64,000 bases of DNA from Ophioderma brevispina (Eukaryota; Echinodermata; Ophiuroidea; Amphilepidida; Ophiodermatidae): assembly GCA_023653785.1 (NCBI GenBank), contig JAMKCH010049152.1, positions 1-64,000 of the forward strand. Direction: 5' to 3'. Within the stretch, counting starts at the first letter, position 1; each line of letters begins with the position of its first letter. Shown here in pieces: positions 45,310-57,170 of this stretch. Position numbers and translations under genes: made by a program. Below the pieces are notes generated by a model. That model was not told the origin of the DNA, did not search any database, and was given only the letters and a program-made list of their open reading frames with translations.

Positions 45310-47920
45310 AAAGGGTGCGCCTGTACAAGTGCCGGGTTTGCGTATGCTATGATGCTATCTACTGACGTTTTTAGTGTCATTCATCATGTACCCTTCACGC
45401 TGTTGTTTTTTTGGAATGGAAAAACATATACATTAGCTTCTACACAAACATGGGATGGTCAAAATACGTGTTTGCCAGTAGTTAGTATTAAGATATATCA
45501 GCTTGGGATATTAATTTCTAAAAGCATATCCTCTATTGCCACGTATTGGTTATCGTCAAGGCTACCATAGCGAATCTCGTATACGTCGTCGTGCGATTTG
45601 AAAATTTGAGTTTGAAATAATGGAATTGCTAGCTTATTGTGTACTGTGATCGTCAAAGTTAACCACTTTACTGCTAAAGAGTATTCAAGTTTCAATGACT
45701 ATGTTTGTCTGCGTGTTTGGATATTGCCACAACAATTGCCGTTAACGAGCATGTACACTAGCAGCAGAATGATAACGAGGATGTATCAGACTAAGTATTA
45801 AGTTTGGACATTGAGGGTGGGAAGCCGATATTGTTCTTCCAGCAAATACGAATAATGTAATTTTATTACGGTAGTTTTTGTCATCCAAAAAGCGGGTAGA
45901 TATCATATATAAATTTATGGTTACTTGTGTGGACGTTTTGGGGGATGCAAGCTAAATAATTTATGTGCGTGAACGTTAAGTTATTTCACACTTACACGTA
46001 CTGGTTTTTTTATAGGCAAATATGGAAATATTACATATTTTCATAAATATTTTAAAGAGAAAAGGTTCCGTGGAATCTTGAGCAACTAACACATTTTCTT
46101 CGATCTGAAGCCTTTGGATGCGCGTTCTCCTTTAACTTATATGTTTTTATTGATTCTCCCCCTTTTTTAGATGGGTTAAGTTCAGGTACATACTAAGCTA
46201 GGCAGCCTTTCTCACCTCGGGTCTGCTAAAAATAGTTTTTTATTTGAATTTTTGCTTTCAACACGCGATGCCTCGTGATGCTGATCATAAATGTCGGTTT
46301 ACCTGGCATTTTGCCTGATAGTTTGTGTTGACTGTAAACCGATACTGAGTGCCAAGGAAGTTTGTCTTGTGGAGGGGGTGTTGTTAATAAACTTCGTTGG
46401 GACCCTCTCTCACCCTTGTTTTCTGGCTGCGGGGGCGGGGGGGATGTTTGCAAAGTCCTTCAGCAGGAGCAGGAACGTGTTTGCCAGGTGGTTTTTATTT
46501 ACTCCTTTTGAGCAAAATATCAATTAAGTTAATGATGAATTGGAAAATATACGCTTGAAAGTTATAAGTTTCATTAAATATTTCATGCTTAGGCTGCTCT
46601 TACTTTAACTTTATTAAGATGTTAGCGGTTTGAATTGGATGGTTGGGTCACATCACTCTCTCTCTGCTGTCGGCCTTATTTATGATTGCAAGTCGTAGTT
46701 TAAAGATTCAAATAACAGTTACCTGACAAAATACTTGGTTGAAAAGCAATTTGAGAGATTGAGTGAATATCACAGATGATCTGTCTGTGTGTAGGTTGGG
46801 CGGACTCCTCTCTGCATCTCTGTATATATTCCATGGACATAACATGTATAATTGGATGTCTATAGTACGAATGTTCTGTTGCAAGGAACCAGAATGTAAA
46901 GGTAAATATCAGATTTCTGTTGATTCAGGCTGGGTTAGTCGCCCTCTCTTCTGTGTAGTGTTTTATTAAAATATGTTATAAGCATGGCAATACAGATGAC
47001 CTGTTCTGTAAGAGGGTTGAGTTTGGGTCAAGTACCTCTTGAATATCATTGAATTTAATAATTTGCAATATTTACTATGATAAGTGAGATCTAAAAGCTC
47101 AACCGTCAGTGTTAGCTGTCTGGGGGTGGGTTGGGTGGCGTAAACAATGGCTGAGGGTGATCCCCATTGAATAAAGATGTGAGTTAATCCTGCAACACTG
47201 TCATGATATTGGCAAAATAATAATACCCCACAGAGGTGGTAAGGTATGGCATTTCTAATTCTTGGGGGTGATCGATTGTTTCCACCGAAGTCCAGAAAAA
47301 ATATATAATATATTAGATATACTTCGTTCATAACCAAATTCCTCTGTGGCAAGACTTCACACCGCGAATTGATACAGAAGAGAGAGGCGAATGTAGGTAA
47401 GCAACACTACTGCAGCGGACGTAGTGTGTGATGTATGCGAGGCGCACGCTTGTGGTCTAGAAGTCCGCGGTGTAAAATGGAATTGACTTTCACGCGCGGA
47501 TAAACAAAGCCAAATAATGTGTGCATATACGTGGATGAACAAAGTATAGGGCAAGTGGTAGTTTTAGTTAATGAAAGACATGATATTTATTTCAAATATT
47601 GTAATGAGACAAAGGGAACAAAGCGAGTAAAAACACTAAAAATACATTGATTATAAAGATTTATAACTGTGTTTCAGACAAGTTATGTTTATTTCTACGC
47701 CTATAATAAAAAGATAGTTTAAATAATTATCAGCAAGTTGAAGACTAGCACTCATGACCAATTAAAAATTTTTCCATGACCGGCTTTTGTTATTCCCATA
47801 AATATGCATTTTCGAAAAAAAAAAGTAATGAAAGGAAAAGTTGTTATTTAGCATTGGCCAACAAGATCATTGGGTTCATCTTCAAAAATATTATTTATAT
47901 GGATAACTTCTATACCAATT
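45310..47920. other. No supported gene
   Basis: Ordinary AT-rich DNA. The minus frame at 46966-47352 (128 codons) has no domain and no splice context. Confidence 0.45.
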
Positions 47921-47929
47921 ATACTGGGT

Positions 47930-48065
47930 TAATTGACAAACGCATTTTCTGGTTTCATTGGCAACGGTTAACAAATAGGGCATCAATTCAGTTGACTTTT
48001 GATTCCGATCGTATATGAAAGCCAGGAACTGTGGCTCCCGGAGGACTATATATGCTTTCACATGG
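47930..48065. mobile_element. Truncated MITE copy (TATAGTCCGGCG family)
   Basis: Contains AATAGGGCATCAATTCAGTT and GTGGCTCCCGGAGGACTATA, but the central part with the CACGCAACATTAG block is missing. Confidence 0.6.
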
Positions 48066-48943
48066 TGTAAAGAAATGAGTGACCCCCAGAAAGGGTCCTA
48101 GCTACCATAACAAGGTACGAAATCAAACCGTGCCCTTGTTAGACCGAGGTTATTTGGGTACAATGCTGAAAAACAAATGATGCGAAGCATGCAGGGGAGA
48201 AGACCAATAGACAGATTGGTGGTATAGGGGAACTAGGACAGTCACCCGGGCACTTATTTATGACAAGGGTGTATAGTACGTTTATGAGAGCGATTTTTGG
48301 TGCTGGGATGGGAAGGGATGATGATCAACGTAAAACGGTATGTATCTGGTATATATTTGAAGTGCCAAAGAATTCCACTTTGTCCAACCTTCGGTCATTA
48401 ATAATTGAACATGTTATTATACTGTCTGTATATGTAAGTATAAGCTGCCCCTCTGCCCACCTGTTAAAACACGCCAATTATGACCCTTTTGAATTAATGA
48501 AGCAGCTATTTTTGAATGTTCAATTTAAAAAGAGCGGGAGGAATCGAATCATTTGAGTATTAGTTGAAAGGAAAACAAAGGCTTGGAAATGTGACCTGTT
48601 GAAATCGGCAGTGAATGGAATCACAAAGATATAATATTTAAAATCAATGGGGTGTGGCTAGTTACCATCATGGCAGTGGCCACATTTATTTTTTATTTAC
48701 TTTCTTTCATGAAGATCAGCAGTGGGGTGAGTAAATGTCATCAGGGACAGACTGATGTAACATGGATGTTAATATCAGCGTACAATGGATAGGGTTAACG
48801 TAATTATTTTTTGTGGTGGCCTTTTTTCAATCCAATAATTCTATTGATATTTTCCTTGGTAAGTAGCCTCCTCTCCATGCTAATGGAATGCTTGGTCACA
48901 TGGTTGGAAGATCGGTCTTGGGAAAATACACTATAGAAGTTAT

Positions 48944-49088
48944 TATAGTCCGGCGTACTCACAGTCCGCCTATATACAACGGTAAGGAATAGGGCACTCG
49001 ATTCAGTTGACTCTTCACGCAACATTAGTTTCACGCTTTATTCCGTTATCGTCTATGGAGCCCGGACTATGGCTTCCGCCGGACTATA
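48944..49088. mobile_element. Best-preserved MITE of the TATAGTCCGGCG family, 145 bp
   Basis: Ends TATAGTCCGGCG and CGCCGGACTATA are a perfect 12-bp inverted repeat; the interior matches five other copies in this window. No coding capacity. TA may be the target duplication and the outer TATA is ambiguous. Confidence 0.85.
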
Positions 49089-49099
49089 GTTGCTTCCAC

Positions 49100-49710
49100 A
49101 CCGGGTCCAGGTGAATACTGCCTTTTGACTCTCAAACTTTGATGGCAAACCATTCACGAATTAGGGGCGTTTCGAAAGCATGTTACGAACAATTATCATG
49201 ATTATTGATTTGTGGACATTGGTGTTTGCGCGTGCATTAAAGCACGGGTATGTAAACGCACCGTTGAAATAATGATACTTCTCCTGTATGCCGTCCATTC
49301 AAGTTAATGTTGTGTGGAACCTTGGGTATCATCTCGTTTGTATTGCACACATTGTGTGCAAAAAACAACGGTTCGGATTTGATCCTGTTGAACAAAGATC
49401 GGAATTATTCATTTCATACCAGTGGCGGACAATATTGGTCGTGAATCATCTACCTACAAAGTGGAGTCAATGGAACCATCCACAAAACGCAAATACTAAT
49501 GGTACCAAACCTTTATTCGCTTATTTTCAAAACAAGGGTGAAATGCCCAGATTTCAATAGATTTGAAGGTTTAAATTGACCTATTCCTTTCGTCATATCA
49601 AAAACGTCTTAGGTCCAAAGATACCCAACAACTGTCTTTTCGTGACTTATATCGAAAGTGCATGCTTTTGTATATGATTAATAAAAGCCAGACATCTAAG
49701 TTCACTGGAC
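49100..49710. other. No supported gene
   Basis: A 90-codon plus frame at 49288-49560 has no recognisable domain. Confidence 0.45.
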
Positions 49711-49714
49711 AGAT

Positions 49715-50037
49715 TATACGGGTAAAAATTAATAAGTCCCCCCCTGACAAAGATAAATATTTCTGGAAAAGTTAGGCTCTTTAATCTGTTACAAAAATGT
49801 AAAATGTACAAAAAAATCACACAACAGTTAATCTTCTCCCTGAAATGACGCCATTTATTAAATTTGATGACGAATTTAAAGTGAGGAGGTTAACTTTTGT
49901 GTAATTTTTTGCACATTAAATGTGTAACATTGCAGTGTACATTTTACATTTTTGTAACAGGTTAAAGAGCCTAACTTTTCCAGAAAAATGTACCTTTGTC
50001 GGGGGGGGGGGGGAACTTATTAATTTTGACCCGTATA
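49715..50037. mobile_element. ~320-bp hairpin MITE sharing ends with the giant palindrome
   Basis: TATACGGGT opens and ACCCGTATA closes. Inside, AATAAGTCCCCCCC, GAAAAGTTAGGCTCTTTAA and TGTACATTTTACATTTTTGT-type blocks are mirrored. The AATAAGTCCCCCC terminal block equals that of 13637-15985. Confidence 0.85.
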
Positions 50038-50386
50038 GTAGTAAAACTTACAAACATTTGTGTTAGAACTGATTAACCTAAATTTGAATGGACTTTAGAT
50101 CGAGCCGCAGATGAGCTTGTTGACGGGTAAATCCCACTCTGATATGTAATCATTTAGAAATTGATCTAATTGGTTGAAAAGATAATTCTATTTACTAGTT
50201 TATCCATATTTAATGCTGCTTATTTAAAGACTGGAATGAATATTAAGCTGGATAGAGTTTACACCAACCTAGTAATCTAGTACTTTATATCTTGAAAAAA
50301 GATATGGTCCCCAAACAACAGTCCAAGTTTATTCGGCGCAGGTAAACACCACAGCTGTTTACCTTTTTCCCAAAGAAGACTTTCTT

Positions 50387-50685
50387 TAGTCGGGGACAGA
50401 ATAAGGCGACCAATTGCGCGTCTGACGTAATTTGACGGTGCAGAACAAATGTCGGCTGTGAAGAATAATCTGTGAACATTTAAAAGCTTATTGAAACAGA
50501 AAGTTTACTTACGTGAATTATTGCGTCCGTGCGTCGAAAACCCGCATGTTTTGACATTTTAAACCATATTTTGTTTGAACATGCCCCGCCCATACTACAC
50601 ATTCAAACCAACCACAGTCCGCGCCGCGCTGATTGACAAAACCTTGACATACGCGCAATTGGTCGGCTAATTCTGTCCCTGACTA
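50387..50685. mobile_element. 299-bp TA-flanked MITE
   Basis: Left TA-GTCGGGGACAGAAT, then GCGACCAATTGCGCG; the right end mirrors it as CGCGCAATTGGTCGGC, then ATTCTGTCCCTGAC-TA. The terminal repeats are about 34 bases with a few mismatches. Confidence 0.8.
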
Positions 50686-50758
50686 TAGGTAGTACAATGC
50701 TGTACAACTCAAGACCCACTTTTTTAAAACTTTAGAGCAGACACATGTGATAGGTATT

Positions 50759-50939
50759 TAGGGCGGAATTCAATACTCAACTGGCGGGCGTTTTCCGGTT
50801 CTGTCCGGTTCAATTAATTCACTGAATTTCTTAATCGGATTAAATGATCAGAAGATTAAGATTAAACGGATTAAATGAACCGCCTGGAACCGGGCAGAAC
50901 CGAAAAACGCCCGCCGGTTGAGTATTGATTTGGTCCCTA
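50759..50939. mobile_element. 181-bp hairpin MITE
   Basis: TAGGGCGGAATTCAATACTC on the left mirrors GAGTATTGATTTGGTCCCTA on the right, and the pairing continues through GGCGGGCGTTTT and CGGTTCTG. It lies 73 bases right of the previous MITE. Confidence 0.85.
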
Positions 50940-51291
50940 ATATTTTTAAAATAACCCAACAAATAAAGATAACCGCATTATTACATTATACCCTTGGCAT
51001 CTACCCTGTATCAATAATTCGGTTAACGGAATAAAGTATATAATGCAGAGTAGATGCGAGTATAATGCAATTATGCCAAGATAACATTTGTATTATACAT
51101 AGCTATATCTATACAGATTTTTATAATCCGTTTATACAACCATTTGTAATTTCGACGTCATCTACTTGTCGATTTACATAACAATACCCAAGTACCTGCC
51201 GTAAATCCAAAGGCCTACAAAGACGTAGTTAATGAGAAATTGAAGTCCCGCAGCGCCACCTAGACATTTGTTTACAGTTTAAGGGTATTTA

Positions 51292-52785
51292 TTAACTACA
51301 ATATCTTGTTGGAACCTGGTGAAAACGGTGTTGAAAACAAAGCTGAAATGACAAAATGGCCGCCATCTAGAGAGAAAAAAAGTCAACCACTTTGCACACA
51401 CACGTAAGTCTTTGGCACTCTTTTGGCGGTCACGGATTATATCCCGATACACACATTGAACAACGCACCCCATAGGACTTGGTATTAAATGCTAACCACA
51501 AAGGTAAGAAATTAAGGCATCTCAAATTATTTAAAGACACTATCAGTGATTTGAAAAATATTTGAAATTTGCAGGAATAGCTTCTAAGTGAAGGATAAGT
51601 CTGTAGAATTCTCATAAGTTACCTTTTCCAGCTGAAGAATTGACAAGAAAAGGAAGAAAACGTCAGTGTTCCAAGATACGATTCTCCATTCAATTGCGTG
51701 TTGTGGTAAGTGTCCGTTCGGACAGTAATGACTCAAATCTCCGATTCTGTCCTTATTAGGTTGCTTCTGGTCTTATCATTTGCAGGGTATGTTAGGATAC
51801 CTGTACTTGTTACATACATGCAAAGATCTGATTTTTGATGATTTTTTCGATTTGCTGATTTAGCAAATCACTGATAGTGTCTTTAAAAGTTTCTCTTATA
51901 AATTAAAAAAAACGGCCGCAATATTTGTTCTTTATGATCTTATCCCAAACAATGCAAACATTGTACGGCGGTCCGGTAAGTATTTCCCATGGTGTAGTCT
52001 GTGTCACAGAGTGTGAAAGATATCTAAATTGGTACTGCGCGAGAGATTAACGTTATCAGTTCTTCATAGCGAATGTGAAACTAAATCTCAAATATCTCCG
52101 GAAAACGAAGGGGTTCTATGGAGGTTTTTGCATCAGACGGTCCGTTACTATGTTTTGTTTTGAATATGTAGGCCTATCGTAATTGGGTCTGAACCTATAG
52201 AACCTAGCGAGAAAATTGAACGTTTTTGTCGGGTACTTCGGTGCTCGCAGACACGGAAAAGTGAACACGCAATCGCTATGGTCGCATCCATTTTTCGATA
52301 TTTCGATATTTTTCCAGTCTTGAGAATTTTCAAACACTGGTTTCAATTTACGCCATTTTTTTTTCAATTTTAGAAACAGGATTACGTACTTACCGGACCG
52401 CCGTACAAACATTGCAAATGAACAAGCATAGTATTGACTAAAAAACATGCAAGTCTCTTTCAATTTAAAATTTCCCCAGTTGAAATTAACTTTATTATTA
52501 TGTAAATGGGCATTTCAGGTTCAGGTTTACGGTTGAGATATTCTCTCATTCAGTTTCAAACGATAAACACTTCACAAACTCGAAAGGTGGTCAGTAGTTT
52601 GTTACGTTCGTAGGCCTACAGTTCACGCATTGGTATTGATTACTGTTAACCATCATGATTGCCCCACAAACTTAGTGTGTGCAAAGTGGTTTTTGACCAG
52701 TTTTCTCTACACGACCGCCATTTTGTTATATGATCTTTGTTTTCAACGCCGTTTTGATCAGGTTCTAACAAGATATTCTAGTTAA
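51292..52785. mobile_element. Foldback with a nested MITE
   Basis: 51292-51404 and 52674-52785 are inverted copies, sharing ATATCTTGTT, GTTGAAAACAAAG, ACAAAATGGC and CCACTTTGCACACAC. Inner words AAAGACACTATCAGTGATTTG (51531) and its inverse (51866) also pair. The MITE at 51964-52405 interrupts the right half. Confidence 0.65.
51964..52405. mobile_element. 442-bp MITE with perfect 19-bp ends and 9-bp target duplication
   Basis: Ends TACGGCGGTCCGGTAAGTA and TACTTACCGGACCGCCGTA are exact inverses. The flanks on both sides are CAAACATTG (51955-51963 and 52406-52414). A 9-bp duplication is typical of Mutator-like elements; an 8-bp (hAT) reading would move one base into the element. No transposase is encoded. 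A 115-codon minus frame across it is incidental. Confidence 0.9.
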
Positions 52786-52887
52786 AAAAATATCTTTAAA
52801 AATGTGTTATGTTCACCCATTTTTGAGAAATTTGAAGACATAAAAGTGTAAACCTTATTTTTGACCACTCTGTAGAGAATGTATACT

Positions 52888-53480
52888 CCATCATTTAGCG
52901 ATGATCTGCGTAGCTCATTTTCCTTCTGTCCTAGTTCTTTTCCTTTCTAAGCACTCCACTTGCCTAGGTTTTAGTGGTTTGTCATCAGCTAAGTTGACTA
53001 CGTAGGGTTAGAGGCACCTGAGCCCTGAGATGATCAGTGACTTTGATACCAAGGAGATCGACCCGCATGGACATACAACGGTTGGTGGTTCGAATGTATC
53101 CCCATATAATACAGTATGAGAGGCAACTGGACCAAATCCTGAACCCTTCCCTTTATATCCTTTTAGCCTCCATTTCATCTGGGTTGGGTATAGTGGAACC
53201 TTCTCGGGAACAACACTGCAGCAAGTCTTTTTAATCTGTCCAGTATCATCTCCAGTCGTCTTGACTTTGTCTTGCCATTTGATAAAGATGAGCCTGGACG
53301 AGAGAGTGAGGTCGACGCTGCGCAACTTTCCCTCACTGCGAACCAACCCGTGCGCAAGTCATGACATCGTAATTCTTTTTGAGGAATTTTATTCTTTGAA
53401 TTATTTGTCTTGTCATGGTCATTTTCATCACTGATGGACGAACACGAACTCCATTATTTAGCGGTGATCAGCGTATCCCT
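52888..53480. repeat. Repeat interval bounded by a direct motif; contents unidentified
   Basis: CATCATTTAGCGATGATCTG (52889) and CATTATTTAGCGGTGATCAG (53451) are in direct orientation; a third copy of the motif is at 58223. Between them the stretch around 53040-53340 has higher GC and open frames of 112 codons (minus) and 65 codons (plus), with no domain that I recognise. Confidence 0.5.
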
Positions 53481-53489
53481 CTGCATTTA

Positions 53490-53990
53490 AGACTTATTAT
53501 TTTAAGCCTAAAATGTGTGTTTTCATGGAAGTGGTAGCCTTTTTGAATTTTGCTAGTGTTTTTAAAAGAAGAGTTAGATATATCATTTAGTATTAACGTT
53601 CTTAATAATTTTAATATACACCATTTAGAGCAACGAAATAATCACATCACAATGCAGTTGACGTGTATATTACTGTAATGTCAGCCATTTTGAAATTGTT
53701 TTAGCCGCCATTTTGAGAAACAATGATAGCCCTATACGTTTGATTGAAGTAGCTCAAATATGTCAACAATACTTTATTACTTTACAATCATGTCCTTAAA
53801 GAATAGATCTAAGGTAATCCATAAATGACTTCAGCCTTATACGATCATTTCAAATTTTACTTTGTCAACAGCAAAGACCTATATGTTTGTAAATTAAATA
53901 GAAATTCAGAATTTTTATAACATAGATTTGTATCCAATTTTTAGTCAGAATTGGAATTTTGGGCGCCATCTTGCTTTTAATTTAAAAAAT
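53490..53990. other. No gene recognised
   Basis: CCATTTTGA-type words occur at 53686 and 53708. The LINE begins after this stretch. Confidence 0.5.
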
Positions 53991-54032
53991 CAGGGTGGCC
54001 CAAAAGCTTATTTGAAAGAATATTGATTATGC

Positions 54033-55278
54033 ATGTCTGACTCTTTAAATGTGTCCGATTTTCGTTTTATACCATCCCGTTTTGACAGCACGTTAAACTC
54101 TCACTCCTCAGGCAGTGATACTGCATGTAATATTGACCACAACTTTTCTTATGATTGTTCCTATTTTGACAATGCCAGTTTTACTTCATCCACCTTTGAC
54201 AAATCCGGTTTATCATTAATTCATCATAATAGCCGTAGTCTAAATAAGAATGGTAGTTCAATTACTGACTATTTCTACGCACTCAACCATCGCTTTGATA
54301 TTCATGGTTTTACTGAATCCTGGTTCAATGATAGTTCCGAAGCCAATCTTGTTGACCTTCCCGGTTACAACGCGGAAAATTGTATACGGTCTGACAGGAA
54401 AGGTGGAGGAGCCTCATTATTTATTAATACAAATATTAATTATATTCTCAGAACTGACCTCAAATTAGACTGTACTGACTGTGACTCGATATTTATCGAA
54501 ATAACCCATCCATACAAAACCATCATAGGTATTATTTATAAGCCAGAATATGTTGTTTTTGATGACTTTATGTCTCAACTTGAAAAATCGTTGATCACGG
54601 TATCAAATGAGAAAAAGCAATGCTACATCATGGGCGACTTTAATCTTGACCTCTTGAAATGTGATAGTAGGCCCAAAGTCAACAACTTCATCAACTTGAT
54701 TTATTCAAACAATTTCTCCCTTGTATTGATAGGCCTACTAGAAAAATGCATTACTTGACAACATTTTCTCTAATGATATCTTACAGGTGATCAAATCTGG
54801 TGTCATCATTACCGACTTATCCGATCACTTTCCGATATTTCCGTTCACCTCCAATATCACCTACAATCAAACCAAATCTCATCCTCAATTTATCGAACGC
54901 AGGCAATTAAAACCAGATAACATAAAGGCTCTCAAGAATGCCCTCTCCATAGTTAATTGGGATTTCATACAACATGACGACGATCCAGAATCTGCTTACA
55001 ACAAATTTATTGATAAATTCACCAGTCTCCTCAATATCCATTGCCCAATTGTTAAGACTTTATTATCTAAACGTAATACCCCAAATAAGCCTTGGATCAC
55101 AAAAGGTCTAATTAAATCAATACAAACTAAAGATAAATTATATAGAAAGCTTTGTAAACAACCAAACGAGACTAATCGGATCACTTACACTAAATATAGA
55201 AATTACCTTAACCAGTTACTCCGGTCCTCAAAAAAGTCACACATTTCCTCTGAAATTGAATCTACAAACATAATATGA
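54033..55278 (+). pseudogene. LINE ORF2, endonuclease part, frameshifted
   Basis: The first frame (54033-54758) carries the endonuclease/exonuclease/phosphatase signatures in order: HHNSRSLNKN (metal-site Asn), FTESWF (catalytic Glu), RKGGGASLFI, and YIMGDFNLDLL (Asp and Asn of the GDFN motif). The frame then breaks near 54730. The second frame (54787-55278) carries SDHFPIF, the catalytic SDH motif. It then enters the linker before reverse transcriptase, with KPWITKGLIKSI. In the family this enzyme nicks chromosomal DNA to prime reverse transcription. All key residues are still readable, so decay is moderate. The starting ATG at 54033 is only the first one in frame; about 60 residues precede the domain. 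Confidence 0.85.
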
Positions 55279-57090
55279 AAAAAATGTGGGGAACCCTAAA
55301 CAACCTTCTTGGAAGGAATAAACAGCAAAAACTTCCCAATTTTTTCCTTGACAAAGATGGTAAGAAGGTAATTGACCCTGCTGCTATTGCCTCCCATTCA
55401 ATGATTTTTTCACGAATATTGGATCTTCTCTTGCCGATAAAATACCACCACCTGATCCTAATTTTTCACCCCCTGTTAAGCCTATCAACACAACAAGTAG
55501 TATTTTTCTTAACCAACCCAACTTCATCAGATGAGATTGATAAGACTTTAATGAAATTAAAAACAAGCCAAACCACCGGTCATGATGGTAATCAATTCTC
55601 TAAATATCCTTAAGGCTGTGCTACCACCTGAATATATTCACTTCTTGTTACTTTTCAATCGTTCTTTATCAACTGGTGTTGTTCCCATTCAAGCTCAAAA
55701 TCGCTAAGGTCATTCCTGTCTTCACCGGTGGACTCTCACTTATTTAACAACTATAGGCCTACAAAAAATTTTCTCTCTGCCAACTCTTTTCGAGGGTCTT
55801 GGAAAGGATTATGTATAACAGTATTTTTTTAATTTTATTTCTAAGGCATAACATTCTTTGTACGCACATTTTTTAAGGGATTTCCGCTTTCGCCCCAAGA
55901 GGACCACCGATATGGCCATAAATGACTTCTACACCAAAGTATCAGAGGACTTGGATAACAAACTTTATTCAATTGGTATCTTTCTTGATTTAATCAAGGC
56001 TTTTGATACATTAAACCACTCCATCCTTGTAAATAAGTTAAGCCATTATGGCATAAGGGGTCTTTCAAATCGTTGGATATCCAATTATTTATCTGATAGA
56101 AAACAATTTGTTACATATAATGGTAAAACCTCTTCGCCCTCCAACATCATCTGTGGTGTACCGCAAGGCTCCATATTAGGTCCGCTTCTCTTCTTACTGT
56201 ACATCAATGATCTTCCTCTTTGTTCCAGCCTTCCTCACTATATATTATTTGCGGATGACACTAACATTCTTTTTTCACATGAAGACCTCGATACACTCGA
56301 AACCACGGTTAATAACGAACTTTCCATTATTTCCAATTGGTTTAAACATAATAAGCTGTCTCTAAATATAGCTAAAACAAATTTCATGATCTTCAAAAAC
56401 AAACATAGTACAAGACCAGATACTAATCTAAAAATACAAATCGACAACAACAACATCGGTGAGGTAAACACCACTAAGTTTCTTGGCGTACTTATTGATA
56501 ACCTTTCTTGGCACTCACACACTGCCCATATCTCAAAAATTATTTCTAAATATAATGGCATCATCCGCAAAGTTCGTCCTTATCTTCCCCTAAATTCTCT
56601 TCGTACCCTATACAATACTTTTATTCTCCCTTATCTAAATTATTGTGCAATTGTCTGGGCAGACAAAAATAATACACATCTCAACTCTCTATTCCTTTTA
56701 CAAAAAAGGGCAATTCGCACTTGTACTAATTTTTTATGGCTGTCACACACAGACCCATTATTCCACTCAATAAACATGTTAAAACTTTCTGATATTTATC
56801 TTTTCCAACTTGGTACTTTCATGTATAAATTCCATCACAATTTACTTCCTTCAGGCCTACTTGAACCCAATTTCTTCAAAAGAAATGATCAGATCCATCC
56901 ATACAACACTCGCTATGCTTCGGACCTTCATATTATTCCTACCAACACAAAACTAGCAGAGAATATCATTAAAACCCAAGGCGCACTATTTTGGAACGGC
57001 TTAGATGTCACTTTAAAAAATAGTCCCTAACTCTCATCATTTAAAAAACATTTCAAACGGTTTCTTCTCAGTTCATACGATGTAGATTGA
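55275..57090 (+). pseudogene. LINE ORF2, reverse transcriptase part, frameshifted
   Basis: A frame at 55275-55613 holds the entry of the domain (KLKTSQTTGHDG). Breaks and stops follow to 55858, in the region of the first fingers motifs. From 55858 the frame is long and carries GIFLDLIKAFDTLNH (motif A with catalytic Asp), GVPQGSILGPLLFLLYINDL (motif B), LFADDTNILF (motif C, catalytic FADD) and TTKFLGVLID (thumb side). A conserved C-terminal region follows. A TAA at 57028 ends the frame early: the same frame continues to TGA at 57088-57090 with FKKHFKRFLLSSYDVD, the usual family ending. No RNase H domain is present. Confidence 0.9.
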
Positions 57091-57170
57091 GTTTTGTGAT
57101 CTTCATTATGTATGTATTCTGTACCGCTGTCCTGTTTCCCTTTTATTATTGCTGTCATCTCTCCCCTCCT

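Noticed and set aside
53008..53346. 112-codon minus frame of higher GC
   Set aside because: An overlapping plus frame is open too, no domain is seen, and it lies between direct repeat motifs.
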